The position numbers and the translations under genes are program-made. Under the pieces are notes generated by a model. That model did not search any database. It had not been told where the DNA came from and saw nothing but the letters and a program-made list of their open reading frames with translations. Positions 44,747 to 53,862 of a stretch of DNA of 64,000 nucleotides are shown piece after piece. Each line of letters starts with the position of its first letter. The first letter of the stretch is position 1. Origin of the DNA: Curtobacterium sp. MCSS17_015 (lineage in GTDB: Bacteria > Actinomycetota > Actinomycetes > Actinomycetales > Microbacteriaceae); NCBI RefSeq assembly GCF_003234265.2, contig NZ_CP126256.1, positions 744,001 through 808,000 on the forward strand. The letters run 5' to 3'.

Positions 44747-45243
44747 CCGTCGTCGGCGCGGTCCGGACCCGGGTCGTCGACGGACCGCACCGCTGGGGTC
44801 GGCTCGATGTCCGCCCGGTCGGCCGGACGATGTGGGCGACCCGCACGCTCGTGGTCTACCCGCCGGGCACCGACCGGCGCGAGCGCGCGCTGCTCCGGGC
44901 GGCGCATTCGTGGCCCCTCGCCGGACTGGTCCTCACCGGCGTCGTCACGGTGACGTGGACCGCTGCACCCGCGCTCGGGGCGGTGGTCGGCCTGGTCGGG
45001 TACGCGCTGGGGTTCCTCGTGCTGCGGTGGGCGACGCGTCGGGTGCGGTCACTCGTCCGGGCGCTCACCGTGACGACGTTCCACGGCAACGGCCGACCGA
45101 AGGTGCACGGTGACGCCCGACTGATGACCGTGGCCCTCGGCGCGCTGTCGTTCGGAGAGGACGAGCTCCGTGCGGGCAGGACCGACCCCGTGGGGTTCGA
45201 GGCGGTCTGGGCCGAGGTCTGGAACGCCCTGCCCGCACGCTGA
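44743..45243 (+). CDS. Hypothetical protein with two membrane helices (166 aa)
   Basis: The N-terminal half carries [20 protein letters not shown] (about 20-39), followed by two close membrane helices (WPLAGLVLTGVVTVTW and LGAVVGLVGYALGFLVL, about 65-105), then a soluble tail. It resembles small uncharacterised membrane proteins of Microbacteriaceae; function unknown. It begins at the GTGA overlap with the upstream gene and is convergent with greA, 7 bp away. Confidence 0.82.
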   Translation: MTVVGAVRTRVVDGPHRWGRLDVRPVGRTMWATRTLVVYPPGTDRRERALLRAAHSWPLAGLVLTGVVTVTWTAAPALGAVVGLVGYALGFLVLRWATRRVRSLVRALTVTTFHGNGRPKVHGDARLMTVALGALSFGEDELRAGRTDPVGFEAVWAEVWNALPAR

Positions 45244-45250
45244 GCGAGCG

Positions 45251-45739
45251 CTACGGCTCGTAGCGCTCGACCTTCGTCACCTCGACGGCGATCTCCTTGC
45301 CGTTCGGTGCGGTGTACGTCGTCTTCTCACCCGCGCGGAGGCCGACGATCGCGGCACCGACGGGGCTCACCGGGCTGTAGACGGTGAGGTCGGAGCCCTC
45401 GGCGACGATCTCGCGGTTGCCGACGAGGAAGGTCGAGGGGTCGCCCGCGATGGTGGCGGTGACGACCGTGCCCGGCTCGACGGTGCCGTCGAACTCGGCC
45501 TCGGTGACGGTGGCGTGCTTGAGGAGCTCGGTGAGGGAGCGGATGCGCGCCTCGATCTTGCCCTGCTCGTCCTTGGCGGCGTGGTAGCCACCGTTCTCCT
45601 TGAGGTCTCCCTCTTCACGGGCGGCCTCGATGCGGCTCGCGATCTCGATGCGGGCCGGGCCGGTGAGCTGCTCGAGCTCGGCGGTGAGACGGTCGAACGC
45701 CTCCTGGGTCAGCCAGGTGCCCTGCGTGTCGTTGCTCAT
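45251..45739 (-). CDS. greA: Transcription elongation factor GreA
   Basis: Rescues backtracked RNA polymerase by stimulating transcript cleavage. 162 aa. The N-terminal coiled coil with EGDLKENGGYHAAKDEQGK (about 43-61) carries the acidic tip, and the C-terminal FKBP-like domain has VGAAIVGLRAGEKTTYTAPNG (about 127-147). The ATG is preceded by GGGAAACGAC. It is the first gene of the second conserved actinobacterial block, downstream of DUF4307 on the same strand but separated by a terminator. Confidence 0.98.
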   Translation of the reverse strand: MSNDTQGTWLTQEAFDRLTAELEQLTGPARIEIASRIEAAREEGDLKENGGYHAAKDEQGKIEARIRSLTELLKHATVTEAEFDGTVEPGTVVTATIAGDPSTFLVGNREIVAEGSDLTVYSPVSPVGAAIVGLRAGEKTTYTAPNGKEIAVEVTKVERYEP

Positions 45740-45789
45740 GTCGTTTCCCTTCGGCCGGGACGGTCAGGACCGGTCACGGCGTGTGGCGC

Positions 45790-45823
45790 AAAAGAATCGA
45801 GACCGGCCGGCGGCCGGTCTCGA
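45790..45823 (-). terminator. Terminator between DUF4307 gene and greA
   Basis: 12-bp perfect stem (TCGAGACCGGCC at 45797-45808 with its complement at 45812-45823), 3-nt loop. On the minus strand it is followed by TTCTTTT, a rare U-tract in this genome. Confidence 0.8.
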
Positions 45824-45841
45824 ATCGTGATTCCGAGCAGT

Positions 45842-46360
45842 CTAGGGAACCCAGCACGAGTGGATCAAGCCGGTGACGGCACGCGTCGTGGTGTTCACCG
45901 GCGTCGAGATCGAGCGGCTGCGCTGGTCGTCCGCCGGGACCGTCACGACCCGCCAGCCGACGATCGTGTACGCCTTGTCGAGCGCCTGGACCGCGCACTC
46001 GACGCTCGTCCCGGGGTCGACCGCCAGCTGGGTGTGCACGACGACCTCGTGGTCCGACACCACCTCGTACCCGACGTCGTCGGTGTCGAGCCCGTGGTCG
46101 GTCTGCCCGGGGCCGGCCCAGATCACCCAGACGGCGAACACCACGGCGATCGCGACCGCGATGACGATCCCGAGCAGCTTCCCGCGACGGCGGGTGTCGG
46201 CGTTCCGACCGTAGCGGTCGTCGAGCGCTGCGCGGTCGTCGAGGCCTGCGCTGCCGGCTGCTGCTGGCCCTGCTGCTGGGGCGTGGTGCTGATCGGACAG
46301 TTCGGGGCTCCCGGGGTGATTATCCTGATCCCAGGGTAGTTCACGCTCGCCGTGCGCCAC
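45842..46360 (-). CDS. DUF4307 membrane protein
   Basis: A disordered N-terminus, LDDRYGRNADTRRR, one membrane helix (LGIVIAVAIAVVFAVWVIWA) and an extracytoplasmic domain with one conserved Cys in SVECAVQALDKAYTIVGW. The family is small, actinobacterial, function unknown, and typically divergent from mca, as here. The start is doubtful: GTG 46360 is the last normal start codon, but a good -10 (GATAAT, minus strand 46324-46319) lies downstream of it, and no ATG, GTG or TTG occurs from there to the helix. CTG 46300 with GGGAG upstream may be used. Confidence 0.85.
   Translation of the reverse strand: MAHGERELPWDQDNHPGSPELSDQHHAPAAGPAAAGSAGLDDRAALDDRYGRNADTRRRGKLLGIVIAVAIAVVFAVWVIWAGPGQTDHGLDTDDVGYEVVSDHEVVVHTQLAVDPGTSVECAVQALDKAYTIVGWRVVTVPADDQRSRSISTPVNTTTRAVTGLIHSCWVP
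46319..46324 (-). promoter_or_regulatory. -10 element of the DUF4307 gene
   Basis: GATAAT on the minus strand, close to the TATAAT consensus, placing the transcript start near 46311. Confidence 0.45.
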
Positions 46361-46396
46361 CCGCGACCCCAGGTCCGTGAGCAGTGGAGGAACGCT

Positions 46397-47287
46397 GTGC
46401 CCCATCGTCTGCTCGCCGTGCACGCCCACCCCGACGACGAGTCGAGCAAGGGCGCGGCCACGGCGGCGAAGTACGTGGCCGACGGCGCGCAGGTCCTCGT
46501 CGTCTCGTGCACCGGGGGCGAGGCCGGCGACATCCTCAACGAGCAGCTCCCCGACGCGGCGAAGGCCCGGGCGCACCGGGACATGGCCGGCTTCCGCCGC
46601 ACCGAGATGGCCGCCGCGCAGGCAGCTCTCGGTATCGACCACGTCTGGCTCGGCTACCACGACTCCGGTCTGCCCGACGCCGAGAAGGGCGAGACGGTCC
46701 GACCCGGCACGTTCGCGACGGTCCCGCTGGAGTACAGCACCGCGGCGCTGGTCCGGGTGATCCGCCGCTTCCGTCCGCACGTCCTGGTCACGTACGACGA
46801 GAACGGCGGCTACCCGCACCCCGACCACATCCGGACGCACGAGGTCTCGGTCGCTGCGTGGCGCGACGCCGCCGACCCGGACGCGTACCCGGAGGCCGGT
46901 CCGGCGTGGTCCGTCTCGAAGCTGTACTACGAGCGCACGATGAACCCACGGCGCTTCTCCGCGTTCTACGACGCACTCCGCGCCCGTGACCCGGAGAGCC
47001 CGCTCATCGAGCAGCTCGGGGAGTGGGTGGCCCGGTTCGCGGACCGGCCGGACCTCGCCACGACCCACGTCGACGTGCACGAGTACTTCGACGCCCGGGA
47101 CGCCGCGCTCCGCGCCCACGCGAGCCAGGTGCCGCCCGACAGTCCGTTCTTCTACTGGCCGAACGACCTGCTCGCCGAGGTCTGGCCGACCGAGGACTAC
47201 CAGCTCGTCGAGGCCCGTGTGCCCACCGAGCTCCCCGAGTCCGACCTGTTCGCAGGGATCCCATCCGAAGAGGACGCGCACGCGTGA
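46397..47287 (+). CDS. mca: Mycothiol S-conjugate amidase
   Basis: Zinc amidase that cleaves mycothiol conjugates of toxins, giving a mercapturate for export. 296 aa. LmbE-like fold with zinc ligands in HAHPDDESSKGAA (His12, Asp15 region) and GGYPHPDHIRTH (about 136-147). The motif GGEAGDILNE and the C-terminal FFYWPNDLLAEVWPTEDYQL mark Mca rather than the deacetylase MshB. The GTG at 46397 has GGAGG upstream. It implies that this organism makes mycothiol. Confidence 0.95.
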   Translation: MPHRLLAVHAHPDDESSKGAATAAKYVADGAQVLVVSCTGGEAGDILNEQLPDAAKARAHRDMAGFRRTEMAAAQAALGIDHVWLGYHDSGLPDAEKGETVRPGTFATVPLEYSTAALVRVIRRFRPHVLVTYDENGGYPHPDHIRTHEVSVAAWRDAADPDAYPEAGPAWSVSKLYYERTMNPRRFSAFYDALRARDPESPLIEQLGEWVARFADRPDLATTHVDVHEYFDARDAALRAHASQVPPDSPFFYWPNDLLAEVWPTEDYQLVEARVPTELPESDLFAGIPSEEDAHA

Positions 47288-47589
47288 GCACCATCGCCGC
47301 GGTACTGGCCGCCACCCCCAGCCCCAGCCCGAGCGGCGTCCCCGACGTCGACGTCACTCCCGGGGTCGCCGGTTTCGTCGCCATCGCGGTCGTCGCGATC
47401 GTGACGATCCTGCTCGTGCTGGACATGACCCGCCGCATCCGCCGCACCCGCTACCGCGCCGAGGTGCGGGAGCGCCTCGAGGCCGAGGTGGCTGACGGCC
47501 GCTCCGACGGCGCCGCGACCGACGAGCCGACCCGGCGGGCGGCCGAGGACGGCCGCGCCGACGTCGGCGACGACACCGAGCGCGGCTGA
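47284..47589 (+). CDS. Small membrane protein coupled to mca
   Basis: 101 aa. A short N-terminus rich in Pro/Ser, one membrane helix (GFVAIAVVAIVTILLVLDM, about 30-48), then a charged cytoplasmic tail (RRIRRTRYRAEVRERLEAEV) and a disordered acidic end. The GTGA overlap with mca couples translation. A small membrane gene in this position is conserved in other actinobacteria (Rv1083 in M. tuberculosis); function unknown. Confidence 0.88.
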   Translation: MSTIAAVLAATPSPSPSGVPDVDVTPGVAGFVAIAVVAIVTILLVLDMTRRIRRTRYRAEVRERLEAEVADGRSDGAATDEPTRRAAEDGRADVGDDTERG

Positions 47590-47596
47590 CGCGACG

Positions 47597-47650
47597 CACG
47601 ACGGACGGGAGGCTCCCCAGCAGCTGGTGGGGAGCCTCCCGTCCGTCGTG
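47597..47650. terminator. 22-bp perfect hairpin after the mca operon
   Basis: Arms 47597-47618 and 47629-47650 pair perfectly over 22 bp, with a 10-nt loop. Contains GACGGGAGGC. Between convergent genes, so probably bidirectional. Confidence 0.88.
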
Positions 47651-47671
47651 TGGTGCGACGACCCCGGCGGG

Positions 47672-48391
47672 TCAGCGGACGGGGTCGAGCGCGATCACGA
47701 GGATGCCGGCCCACTGTGCGGCGAAGGCGACGACCGTGAGGGCGTGGAAGACCTCGTGGAAGCCGAAGAACGTCGGCGAGGGGTCCGGGCGCTTGAAGCC
47801 GTAGACGGCCGCGCCGAGGATGTACGCCACCCCGCCGGCGAGCACGAGCACGGTCATCGGCACGCTCGCCGCGAAGAGCTGCGGCAGGATGAGGAACGCC
47901 GCGCAGCCGAGCGCCAGGTACAACGGCACGTACAGCCACCGCGGCGCACCGATCCAGAAGACGCGGAAGGCGACACCGAGCAGCGCCCCGCTCCACATCA
48001 CCCAGAGCACCACGACCATGAGCGTGTGCGGCAGTGCGCAGACGGCGACGGGCGTGTACGTGCCGGCGATGAGCAGGAAGATGTTCGTGTGGTCGATGCG
48101 CTTCAGCACGCGCTTGACGACGGGTCCCCAGGGGAACCGGTGGTAGGTCGCCGAGACGCCGAACATGACCATCGACGTCGTCATGAACACCGCACTCGCC
48201 GCCTTCGCCGCCGGGGTGGCCGCGAGCGAGATGAGCACGATCCCCATCGCGACGGCGAACGGGAACGTGCCGGCGTGGATCCAGCCCCGCCAGGCCGGAC
48301 GGGGCGCGTCGGAGGTGGTCGTGGCCGCGGCGGTGGCCTCCTCCGTGAACGGGACGTGGGGGAGTGCTGGCGCGTCCTGGTCTGACTGCAT
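47672..48391 (-). CDS. Hemolysin III family (PAQR-like) membrane protein
   Basis: 239 aa, seven predicted membrane helices. Conserved metal-site residues: Ser/His in GVSATYHRFPW (about 78-88), Asp in RIDHTNIFLLIAGTYTP (about 98-114) and the two His of GFHEVFHALT (about 212-221), as in PAQR/TrhA proteins. TrhA-type proteins act in membrane lipid balance; haemolysis is a historical name. The ATG at 48391 is divergent from uppS (76 bp). Confidence 0.95.
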   Translation of the reverse strand: MQSDQDAPALPHVPFTEEATAAATTTSDAPRPAWRGWIHAGTFPFAVAMGIVLISLAATPAAKAASAVFMTTSMVMFGVSATYHRFPWGPVVKRVLKRIDHTNIFLLIAGTYTPVAVCALPHTLMVVVLWVMWSGALLGVAFRVFWIGAPRWLYVPLYLALGCAAFLILPQLFAASVPMTVLVLAGGVAYILGAAVYGFKRPDPSPTFFGFHEVFHALTVVAFAAQWAGILVIALDPVR

Positions 48392-48467
48392 GCCCTCGAC
48401 GCTACGACCGGATCACGGAAGAGCGGCTGGGAGTCCTCCCGAGGGGTGCTTGCACTACAGTCGACGC

Positions 48468-49253
48468 GTGACGGGCAGGCTGGGATGGGCGGGGCGTGGG
48501 CTCCTCTACCGTGCGTACCAGAACCGCATCCGTCGCCAGATCGAGGGTGCGCAGAAGCCCAAGCACGTGGCGATGATCGTCGACGGGAACCGTCGGTGGG
48601 CCCGGCAGCTCGGGCTCGAGACGGCGGCGCACGGCCACCGGGCCGGCGCCGCGAAGATCCCCGAGTTCCTGTCCTGGTGCGAGGACCTCGACATCCAGGT
48701 CGTCACGCTCTACCTGCTGTCCGCCGACAACCTGAAGGGTCGTGGCGGCGAGGAGCTCGACCAGCTCGTCGGGATCATCGCCGACCTGGCCGAGCGGCTC
48801 TCGCACCACCGCACGTGGCGTGTCCAGCACGTCGGGTCGAACGACGGTCTGCCGTCGGAACTCGTCGCGGCGCTCGAGCGCGCCGAGGAGCGCACGGCGG
48901 ACCACACCGGGCTGCACATCAACCTGGCGGTCGGGTACGGCGGTCGGCGCGAGATCGCGGACGCCATGCGGAGCATCGTCCGGTCGCACGGCGAGGGCGG
49001 CGGGACGCTCGACACCCTGGCCGAGGTGCTCACCCCCGAGCTCATCGGCGACCACCTGTACACGCAGGGCCAGCCGGACCCGGACCTCATGATCCGCACC
49101 TCGGGCGAGCAGCGGCTGTCGGACTTCCTGCTCTGGCAGAGCGCCCACAGCGAGTTCTACTTCGTCGAGGCGTTCTACCCGGACCTGCGCGAGGTCGACT
49201 TCCTCCGTGCGGTCCGCGACTTCGGCTTGCGGTCGCGGCGGTTCGGAGGCTGA
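48468..49253 (+). CDS. uppS: Cis-isoprenyl diphosphate synthase (UppS family)
   Basis: Condenses isopentenyl diphosphate in the cis configuration to make polyprenyl carriers for wall synthesis. 261 aa. Motif I MIVDGNRRWARQLG has the catalytic Asp (about 36); later SADNLKGRGGEE (with the KR-type region), NLAVGYGGRREIADA and DLMIRTSGEQRLSDFLLWQS (about 205-224) are diagnostic. By position it matches Rv1086, a short-chain Z-FPP synthase, so the product length is open. TACAGT (48456-48461) is exactly 6 nt before the GTG. Confidence 0.96.
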   Translation: MTGRLGWAGRGLLYRAYQNRIRRQIEGAQKPKHVAMIVDGNRRWARQLGLETAAHGHRAGAAKIPEFLSWCEDLDIQVVTLYLLSADNLKGRGGEELDQLVGIIADLAERLSHHRTWRVQHVGSNDGLPSELVAALERAEERTADHTGLHINLAVGYGGRREIADAMRSIVRSHGEGGGTLDTLAEVLTPELIGDHLYTQGQPDPDLMIRTSGEQRLSDFLLWQSAHSEFYFVEAFYPDLREVDFLRAVRDFGLRSRRFGG

Positions 49254-49407
49254 CCGGACCACGGTCTGAGTCCCCCCACAGGGAACGACCTCCGCTCGAG
49301 CCCGCCGGGCGTCGGCCTCCTGCTCCTGGCGTTCCGCGGACTGCATTCGACCGCATGGACGGGTCCCAGTAGGCTCACAGGGTTCTGCCCACTGGAAGGT
49401 GCACCCC

Positions 49408-50520
49408 GTGACCACGATCGACGAGTACGTCGCCGGCTTCGCCGAGGAGCCCGGCTACCTCGACCACGCCGCGTTCGGCCCCGTGCAGACGGCCGTCCTC
49501 GAGGAGCAGCGCGTCCTCGGCCACATCCAGGAGCACATGCGCTTCGGGGCGATGGAGACGCTCGACGAGCAGGACGCCCGGGTGCGCGCCGTGGCCGCCC
49601 GGCTCGTCCGTCGTCGCGCCGACCAGGTCGTCTCCCAGCCGGCCACGACGCCCGGCCTGCTGCACACCGCGTTCGGCCTGACGGGTGGGGTCCTCGTCGC
49701 CGCGGACGAGTACCCGTCGCTGCCACTCGCGCTCGCGAGCGCCGCCTCGGCGACCGGCGGCCGGGTGCAGCCCGTCGTCATCGAGTCGGGTGCCGGCTGG
49801 CTCACGCCCGAGCTGATCCGCGAGCGGCTCTCCGACGACGTCACCGCGGTCGCCCTGTCGCTGGTCGACTGGCGGACCGGGTACCTCGCCGACCTCGCCG
49901 CGATCCGGGAGGTCATCGGCGACCGCCTGCTCATCGTCGACGCCATCCAGGGCTTCGGCGTCGTCGACGCCCCGTACGAGGTGGCGGACGTCGTCGCCAC
50001 CGGCGGCCAGAAGTGGCTGCACGCCGGGTGGGGCACCGGCTTCGTGTCGTTCAGCGACCGGGCCCTCGAACGGATCCGACCGGCCCTCTCCGGCCCGCAC
50101 GGCACCACCGGCTGGCCCACCGACGTGCCGAGCGTCCGCTCCGGTGCCGCGGCCTTCACCATGTCGCGGATCGACCCCGTCTCCCAGGCCCGCCTCGCCG
50201 TGTCCCTCGAACGGCTCACCGCCGTCGGCGTCGGCACCGTGCAGGAGCGCGTCGCCGACCGGGTCGACCGGGTCATCGAGATCGCGGACGAGTTCGGGCT
50301 GCCCGTGGAGTCCAGCCGCGACCCCCGGGAGCGCGCCGGCATCGTCGTGCTCCGACCCGCGCAGGGCCGACTCACGGCGCTCAGCGCGGCGCTGCACAAC
50401 CACGGTGTCACCGCGACCGCCCGCCTCGGCGAGGTGCGGGTGTCCGTGTTCGCGTCCACCACGGACGAGACGCTCGGCATGTTCCGCGACGCCTGCGTCT
50501 CGTACGCCACGACGGGCTGA
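49408..50520 (+). CDS. PLP-dependent aminotransferase class V family protein
   Basis: 370 aa. Fold-type I: VDAIQGFGVVDAPYEVADVVATGGQKWLHAG contains the cofactor Asp (about 178) and the PLP Lys202. The family includes cysteine desulfurases, kynureninases and isopenicillin epimerases; no desulfurase Cys loop is evident, so the reaction is unassigned. The GTG at 49408 is preferred to GTG 49399 because GGAAGG is correctly spaced. TAGGCT (49370-49375) is a likely -10 with a 30-nt leader. Confidence 0.88.
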   Translation: MTTIDEYVAGFAEEPGYLDHAAFGPVQTAVLEEQRVLGHIQEHMRFGAMETLDEQDARVRAVAARLVRRRADQVVSQPATTPGLLHTAFGLTGGVLVAADEYPSLPLALASAASATGGRVQPVVIESGAGWLTPELIRERLSDDVTAVALSLVDWRTGYLADLAAIREVIGDRLLIVDAIQGFGVVDAPYEVADVVATGGQKWLHAGWGTGFVSFSDRALERIRPALSGPHGTTGWPTDVPSVRSGAAAFTMSRIDPVSQARLAVSLERLTAVGVGTVQERVADRVDRVIEIADEFGLPVESSRDPRERAGIVVLRPAQGRLTALSAALHNHGVTATARLGEVRVSVFASTTDETLGMFRDACVSYATTG

Positions 50521-50594
50521 CGCCGCCCGCTGGCACCGCCGTCCCGCCGATCGGTCACGTCGCCCCGTCAGCCGAGTTATGTCGCGGCGCTGAC

Positions 50595-50628
50595 GGGAGG
50601 CACGTGCCGGTGCCGCCCCGCGCCTCCC
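50595..50628. terminator. Imperfect hairpin after the aminotransferase gene
   Basis: GGGAGGC (50595-50601) pairs with GCCTCCC (50622-50628); inner positions CG/CG also pair. A member of the shared-core hairpin family, starting GACGGGAGGC at 50592. Confidence 0.5.
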
Positions 50629-50701
50629 GGACGTTCAGCCGGGCGACACACGACCGTAACCGCCGGATCAGGCGTGTCGCTGGTGCCCTGCGCGCCGTCG
50701 T

Positions 50702-50825
50702 CGTAGCTTGGCGACATCGGGCAACGCGCCCGGTCGGAGCGGCCACGGTCGGTGCTCCGGGACCGCTCCTGTGGCCGCGTCGAAGGACATGACCGGGCCG
50801 AGCGCGGCCCGGGGATGGAGTGGTC
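50702..50825 (+). promoter_or_regulatory. phoH promoter and structured 5' leader
   Basis: The 305-bp gap 50521-50825 holds the hairpin above, a -10-like TAGCTT (50702-50707) and a leader of about 110 nt. The leader can form GCGGCCAC/GTGGCCGC (50739-50746 with 50771-50778) and CCGGGCC/GGCCCGG (50793-50812) directly before the ribosome site GGATGGAG. No convincing small gene is seen in it. Confidence 0.4.
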
Positions 50826-52208
50826 GTGACCTCTCAGAACGTCTCTCGCGGAACGTCGTCCACCTCGCCGCAGCCCACCGCTGCGCGCAGCCGGGCCGCG
50901 GACTCGTCCACGCCGGTCGCCCAGCGCACGTACGTGCTGGACACGTCGGTGCTGCTCAGCGATCCGCGTGCCCTGTTCCGGTTCGACGAGCACGCGGTGG
51001 TCCTGCCCGTCGTGGTCGTCAGCGAACTCGAGTCGAAGCGCAACGACCCGGAGATCGGGTACTTCGCCCGGCAGGCGCTGCGGATCCTCGACGAGCTGCG
51101 CATCGAACACGAGCGCCTCGACTTCCCGGTCTCGGTCGGTGACGGTGGCTCCCTGCGCGTCGAGCTGAACCACTCCAACCAGTCGGTCCTGCCCTCCGGG
51201 CTCCAGCTCGGCGACAACGACTCACGCATCCTCGCGGTCGCCTCCAACCTGGCGAACGACGGCCTCGACGTGGTCGTCGTCTCGAAGGACCTGCCGCTCC
51301 GGGTGAAGGCGGCGTCCATCGGCCTCGCCGCCGAGGAGTACCGCGCCGAACTCGCCGTCGACACCGGCTACACGGGCATCACGACCCTGCAGGTGTCCGG
51401 TGACCAGGTCGCGGCCCTCTACGAGACCGAGGAGATCCGCACCGCCGAACTCGACGGGGTCCCCGTCAACACCGGCGTCGTCATCCACTCCGAGCGCGGC
51501 TCGGCCCTCGGTCGGGTGCACTCGGCGGGCGCCGTGTCGCTCGTCCGTGGCGACCGCGAGGTCTTCGGGCTCCGCGGGCGTTCCGCCGAGCAGCGCCTGG
51601 CGATCGACGCGCTGCTCAACCCGGAGATCGGCATCGTCTCGCTCGGCGGCAGCGCCGGCACCGGCAAGTCGGCGCTCGCCCTGTGTGCCGGACTCGAGGC
51701 CGTCCTGGAACGTCAGCAGCACAAGAAGATCATGGTGTTCCGGCCGCTCTACGCCGTCGGCGGGCAGGAGCTCGGGTTCCTGCCGGGCGACGCCTCCGAG
51801 AAGATGAACCCCTGGGCACAGGCCGTCTTCGACACCCTCGGGGCGCTCGTCTCCGACAACGTGCTCGACGAGGTCGTCGAACGCGGCATGCTCGAGGTCC
51901 TGCCGCTCACACACATCCGCGGCCGGTCGCTGCACGACGCGTTCGTCATCGTCGACGAGGCGCAGTCCCTGGAACGCAACGTCCTGCTCACCATGCTGTC
52001 CCGGATCGGGCAGAACTCGCGCGTGGTGCTCACCCACGACGTCGCGCAGCGGGACAACCTGCGGGTCGGCCGACACGACGGGGTCGCGTCGGTGATCGAG
52101 CGTCTCAAGGGGCACCCGCTGTTCGCGCACGTCACACTGACGCGGTCGGAGCGCTCTGCCATCGCGGCGCTCGTGACGGAGATGCTCGACTCGCCGGACC
52201 TGGCGTAG
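50826..52208 (+). CDS. phoH2: PIN-PhoH fusion ATPase/ribonuclease (PhoH2 type)
   Basis: 460 aa. The N-terminal PIN nuclease domain has acidic residues in [12 protein letters not shown] (Asp42), VSELESK (Glu68) and [12 protein letters not shown] (about 134-145). The C-terminal PhoH domain has Walker [14 protein letters not shown] (about 277-289) and Walker [11 protein letters not shown] (about 376-385). PhoH2 proteins are RNA helicase-nucleases; in mycobacteria phoH2 overlaps a small antitoxin-like gene, which I could not confirm here. The GTG at 50826 has GGAG 5 nt upstream. Confidence 0.95.
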   Translation: MTSQNVSRGTSSTSPQPTAARSRAADSSTPVAQRTYVLDTSVLLSDPRALFRFDEHAVVLPVVVVSELESKRNDPEIGYFARQALRILDELRIEHERLDFPVSVGDGGSLRVELNHSNQSVLPSGLQLGDNDSRILAVASNLANDGLDVVVVSKDLPLRVKAASIGLAAEEYRAELAVDTGYTGITTLQVSGDQVAALYETEEIRTAELDGVPVNTGVVIHSERGSALGRVHSAGAVSLVRGDREVFGLRGRSAEQRLAIDALLNPEIGIVSLGGSAGTGKSALALCAGLEAVLERQQHKKIMVFRPLYAVGGQELGFLPGDASEKMNPWAQAVFDTLGALVSDNVLDEVVERGMLEVLPLTHIRGRSLHDAFVIVDEAQSLERNVLLTMLSRIGQNSRVVLTHDVAQRDNLRVGRHDGVASVIERLKGHPLFAHVTLTRSERSAIAALVTEMLDSPDLA

Positions 52209-52222
52209 CGGCGGCCGACCCG

Positions 52223-52266
52223 CGGACGGGAGGCGCGGTGCGGACCGGCACCGGGCCTCCCGTCCG
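52223..52266. terminator. 19-bp hairpin between phoH and fumC
   Basis: Arms 52223-52241 and 52248-52266 with one mismatch, loop 6 nt, containing GACGGGAGGC. Lies between convergent genes. Confidence 0.85.
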
Positions 52267-52285
52267 ACGCCGGGAACCCGGCGGG

Positions 52286-53698
52286 TCAGGCGGGACGGGT
52301 CATGCTGAGCACGTCGAGGGCGCTGTCGAGCTGCTCCTCGGAGACCTCACCTCGCTCGACGAAGCCGAGGGCGACGACCGCCTCGCGGACCGTGATCCCC
52401 TCGGCGACCGCGTGCTTCGCGACCTTCGCCGCCGACTCGTACCCGATGACGCGGTTGAGCGGCGTGACGATCGACGGCGACGACTCGGCGAAGGCCCGCG
52501 CACGCTCGAGGTCGGCCTGCAGTCCGTCGATCGTCTTGTCGGCGAGGACGCGCGAGCTGTTCGCGAGCAGGCGGATGGACTCGAGCAGGGCCGTGCCCAT
52601 CACGGGGATCGCGACGTTGAGCTCGAACGCACCCGAGGCGCCGGCCCACGAGACCGTGGCGTCGTTGCCGATCACCCGGGCGGCGACCATGAGCGTTGCC
52701 TCGGGGATGACCGGGTTGACCTTGCCTGGCATGATCGACGACCCGGGCTGCAGGTCGGGGATGTGCAGTTCGCCGAGGCCCGTGTTCGGACCGGAGCCCA
52801 TCCAACGCAGGTCGTTGTTGATCTTCGTCAGGCTGACCGCGATGACCTTGAGGGCACCGGACGCCTCGACGAGCGCATCGCGTGCGCCCTGCGCTTCGAA
52901 GTGGTCGAGGGCCTCGGTGATCGGCAGACCGGTGTCGTCGGCCAGCTGGGCGATCACCTGCTGCGGGAACCCCTTCGGCGTGTTGATGCCGGTGCCGACC
53001 GCGGTGCCGCCGAGCGGGACCTCGGCGACGCGGGGGAGGGTGGCGTTGACGCGCTCGATGCCCAGGCGGACCTGCCGCGCGTATCCGCCGAACTCCTGCC
53101 CCAGGGTGACGGGCGTCGCGTCCATGAGGTGGGTGCGCCCGGACTTCACGGCGCCGGCCCACTCGGACGCTTTGCGTTCGAGGGACTCGGCCAGGTGCTC
53201 GAGCGACGGCACGAGCGACCGGATGAGGGCGTCCGTGACCGCGACGTGCACCGAGGTCGGGAAGACGTCGTTGGACGACTGCGAGGCGTTGACGTGGTCG
53301 TTCGGGTGCACCTCGGTGCCCGCGACCCGGGAGGCCAGGGTCGCCAGGACCTCGTTCATGTTCATGTTCGACGAGGTGCCGCTGCCGGTCTGGTAGACGT
53401 CGACGGGGAAGTGGTCGTGGTGCTCGCCGCCGATCACGGTGTCCGCAGCGGTCGCGATCGCCCGGGCCACGGTGTCGTCGAGGATGCCGAGGCGGCCGTT
53501 CACGAGCGCCGCAGCGCGCTTGATGCGGGCGAGGGCCACGATCTGCGCCGACTCGAGGCCCGTGCCCGAGATCGGGAAGTTCTCCACCGCCCGCTGCGTC
53601 TGCGCACGGTAGAGCGCCGACGCGGGGACCCGCACCTCGCCCATCGTGTCGTGCTCGATGCGGAACTCGCCGTCGGCGGGGGTGGTGGTGTCGGTCAC
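52286..53698 (-). CDS. fumC: Class II fumarate hydratase
   Basis: Reversible hydration of fumarate to malate in the TCA cycle. 470 aa. Signature [16 protein letters not shown] (about 321-336), [19 protein letters not shown] (about 107-125), [21 protein letters not shown] and the catalytic-region [17 protein letters not shown]. The iron-free type. The GTG start at 53698 has AAGGA upstream. It lies 164 bp downstream of the carbonic anhydrase gene on the same strand. Confidence 0.98.
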   Translation of the reverse strand: MTDTTTPADGEFRIEHDTMGEVRVPASALYRAQTQRAVENFPISGTGLESAQIVALARIKRAAALVNGRLGILDDTVARAIATAADTVIGGEHHDHFPVDVYQTGSGTSSNMNMNEVLATLASRVAGTEVHPNDHVNASQSSNDVFPTSVHVAVTDALIRSLVPSLEHLAESLERKASEWAGAVKSGRTHLMDATPVTLGQEFGGYARQVRLGIERVNATLPRVAEVPLGGTAVGTGINTPKGFPQQVIAQLADDTGLPITEALDHFEAQGARDALVEASGALKVIAVSLTKINNDLRWMGSGPNTGLGELHIPDLQPGSSIMPGKVNPVIPEATLMVAARVIGNDATVSWAGASGAFELNVAIPVMGTALLESIRLLANSSRVLADKTIDGLQADLERARAFAESSPSIVTPLNRVIGYESAAKVAKHAVAEGITVREAVVALGFVERGEVSEEQLDSALDVLSMTRPA

Positions 53699-53862
53699 GT
53701 CGTCGTGGTCCTTCCTCGTGGTGCTCGCACCGGGTCGCGGTCGCGGGCGGTGTCGGTGTCCGTCCGGCGGCTCGTCGCTGCCGGGGCGGTGTCGTCGTCG
53801 GAGCGTGGTCCGCTCCCGTGGCGTCCGCCTGCGCTGCTCGGCGCGGGCCGGGGCCGTGCGGG

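Noticed and set aside
47672..48391. Virulence haemolysin
   Set aside because: The protein is a PAQR-type seven-helix membrane protein conserved at this locus in harmless actinobacteria; the name is historical.
50702..50825. Cyclic-di-AMP (ydaO-type) riboswitch before phoH2
   Set aside because: The leader of about 110 nt is short and I see none of the conserved ydaO core; only simple hairpins are visible.
50708..51142. PhoAT-like antitoxin gene overlapping phoH2
   Set aside because: The frame would begin with TTG and runs deep into phoH2 with shadow-type composition; nothing beyond the open frame supports it.
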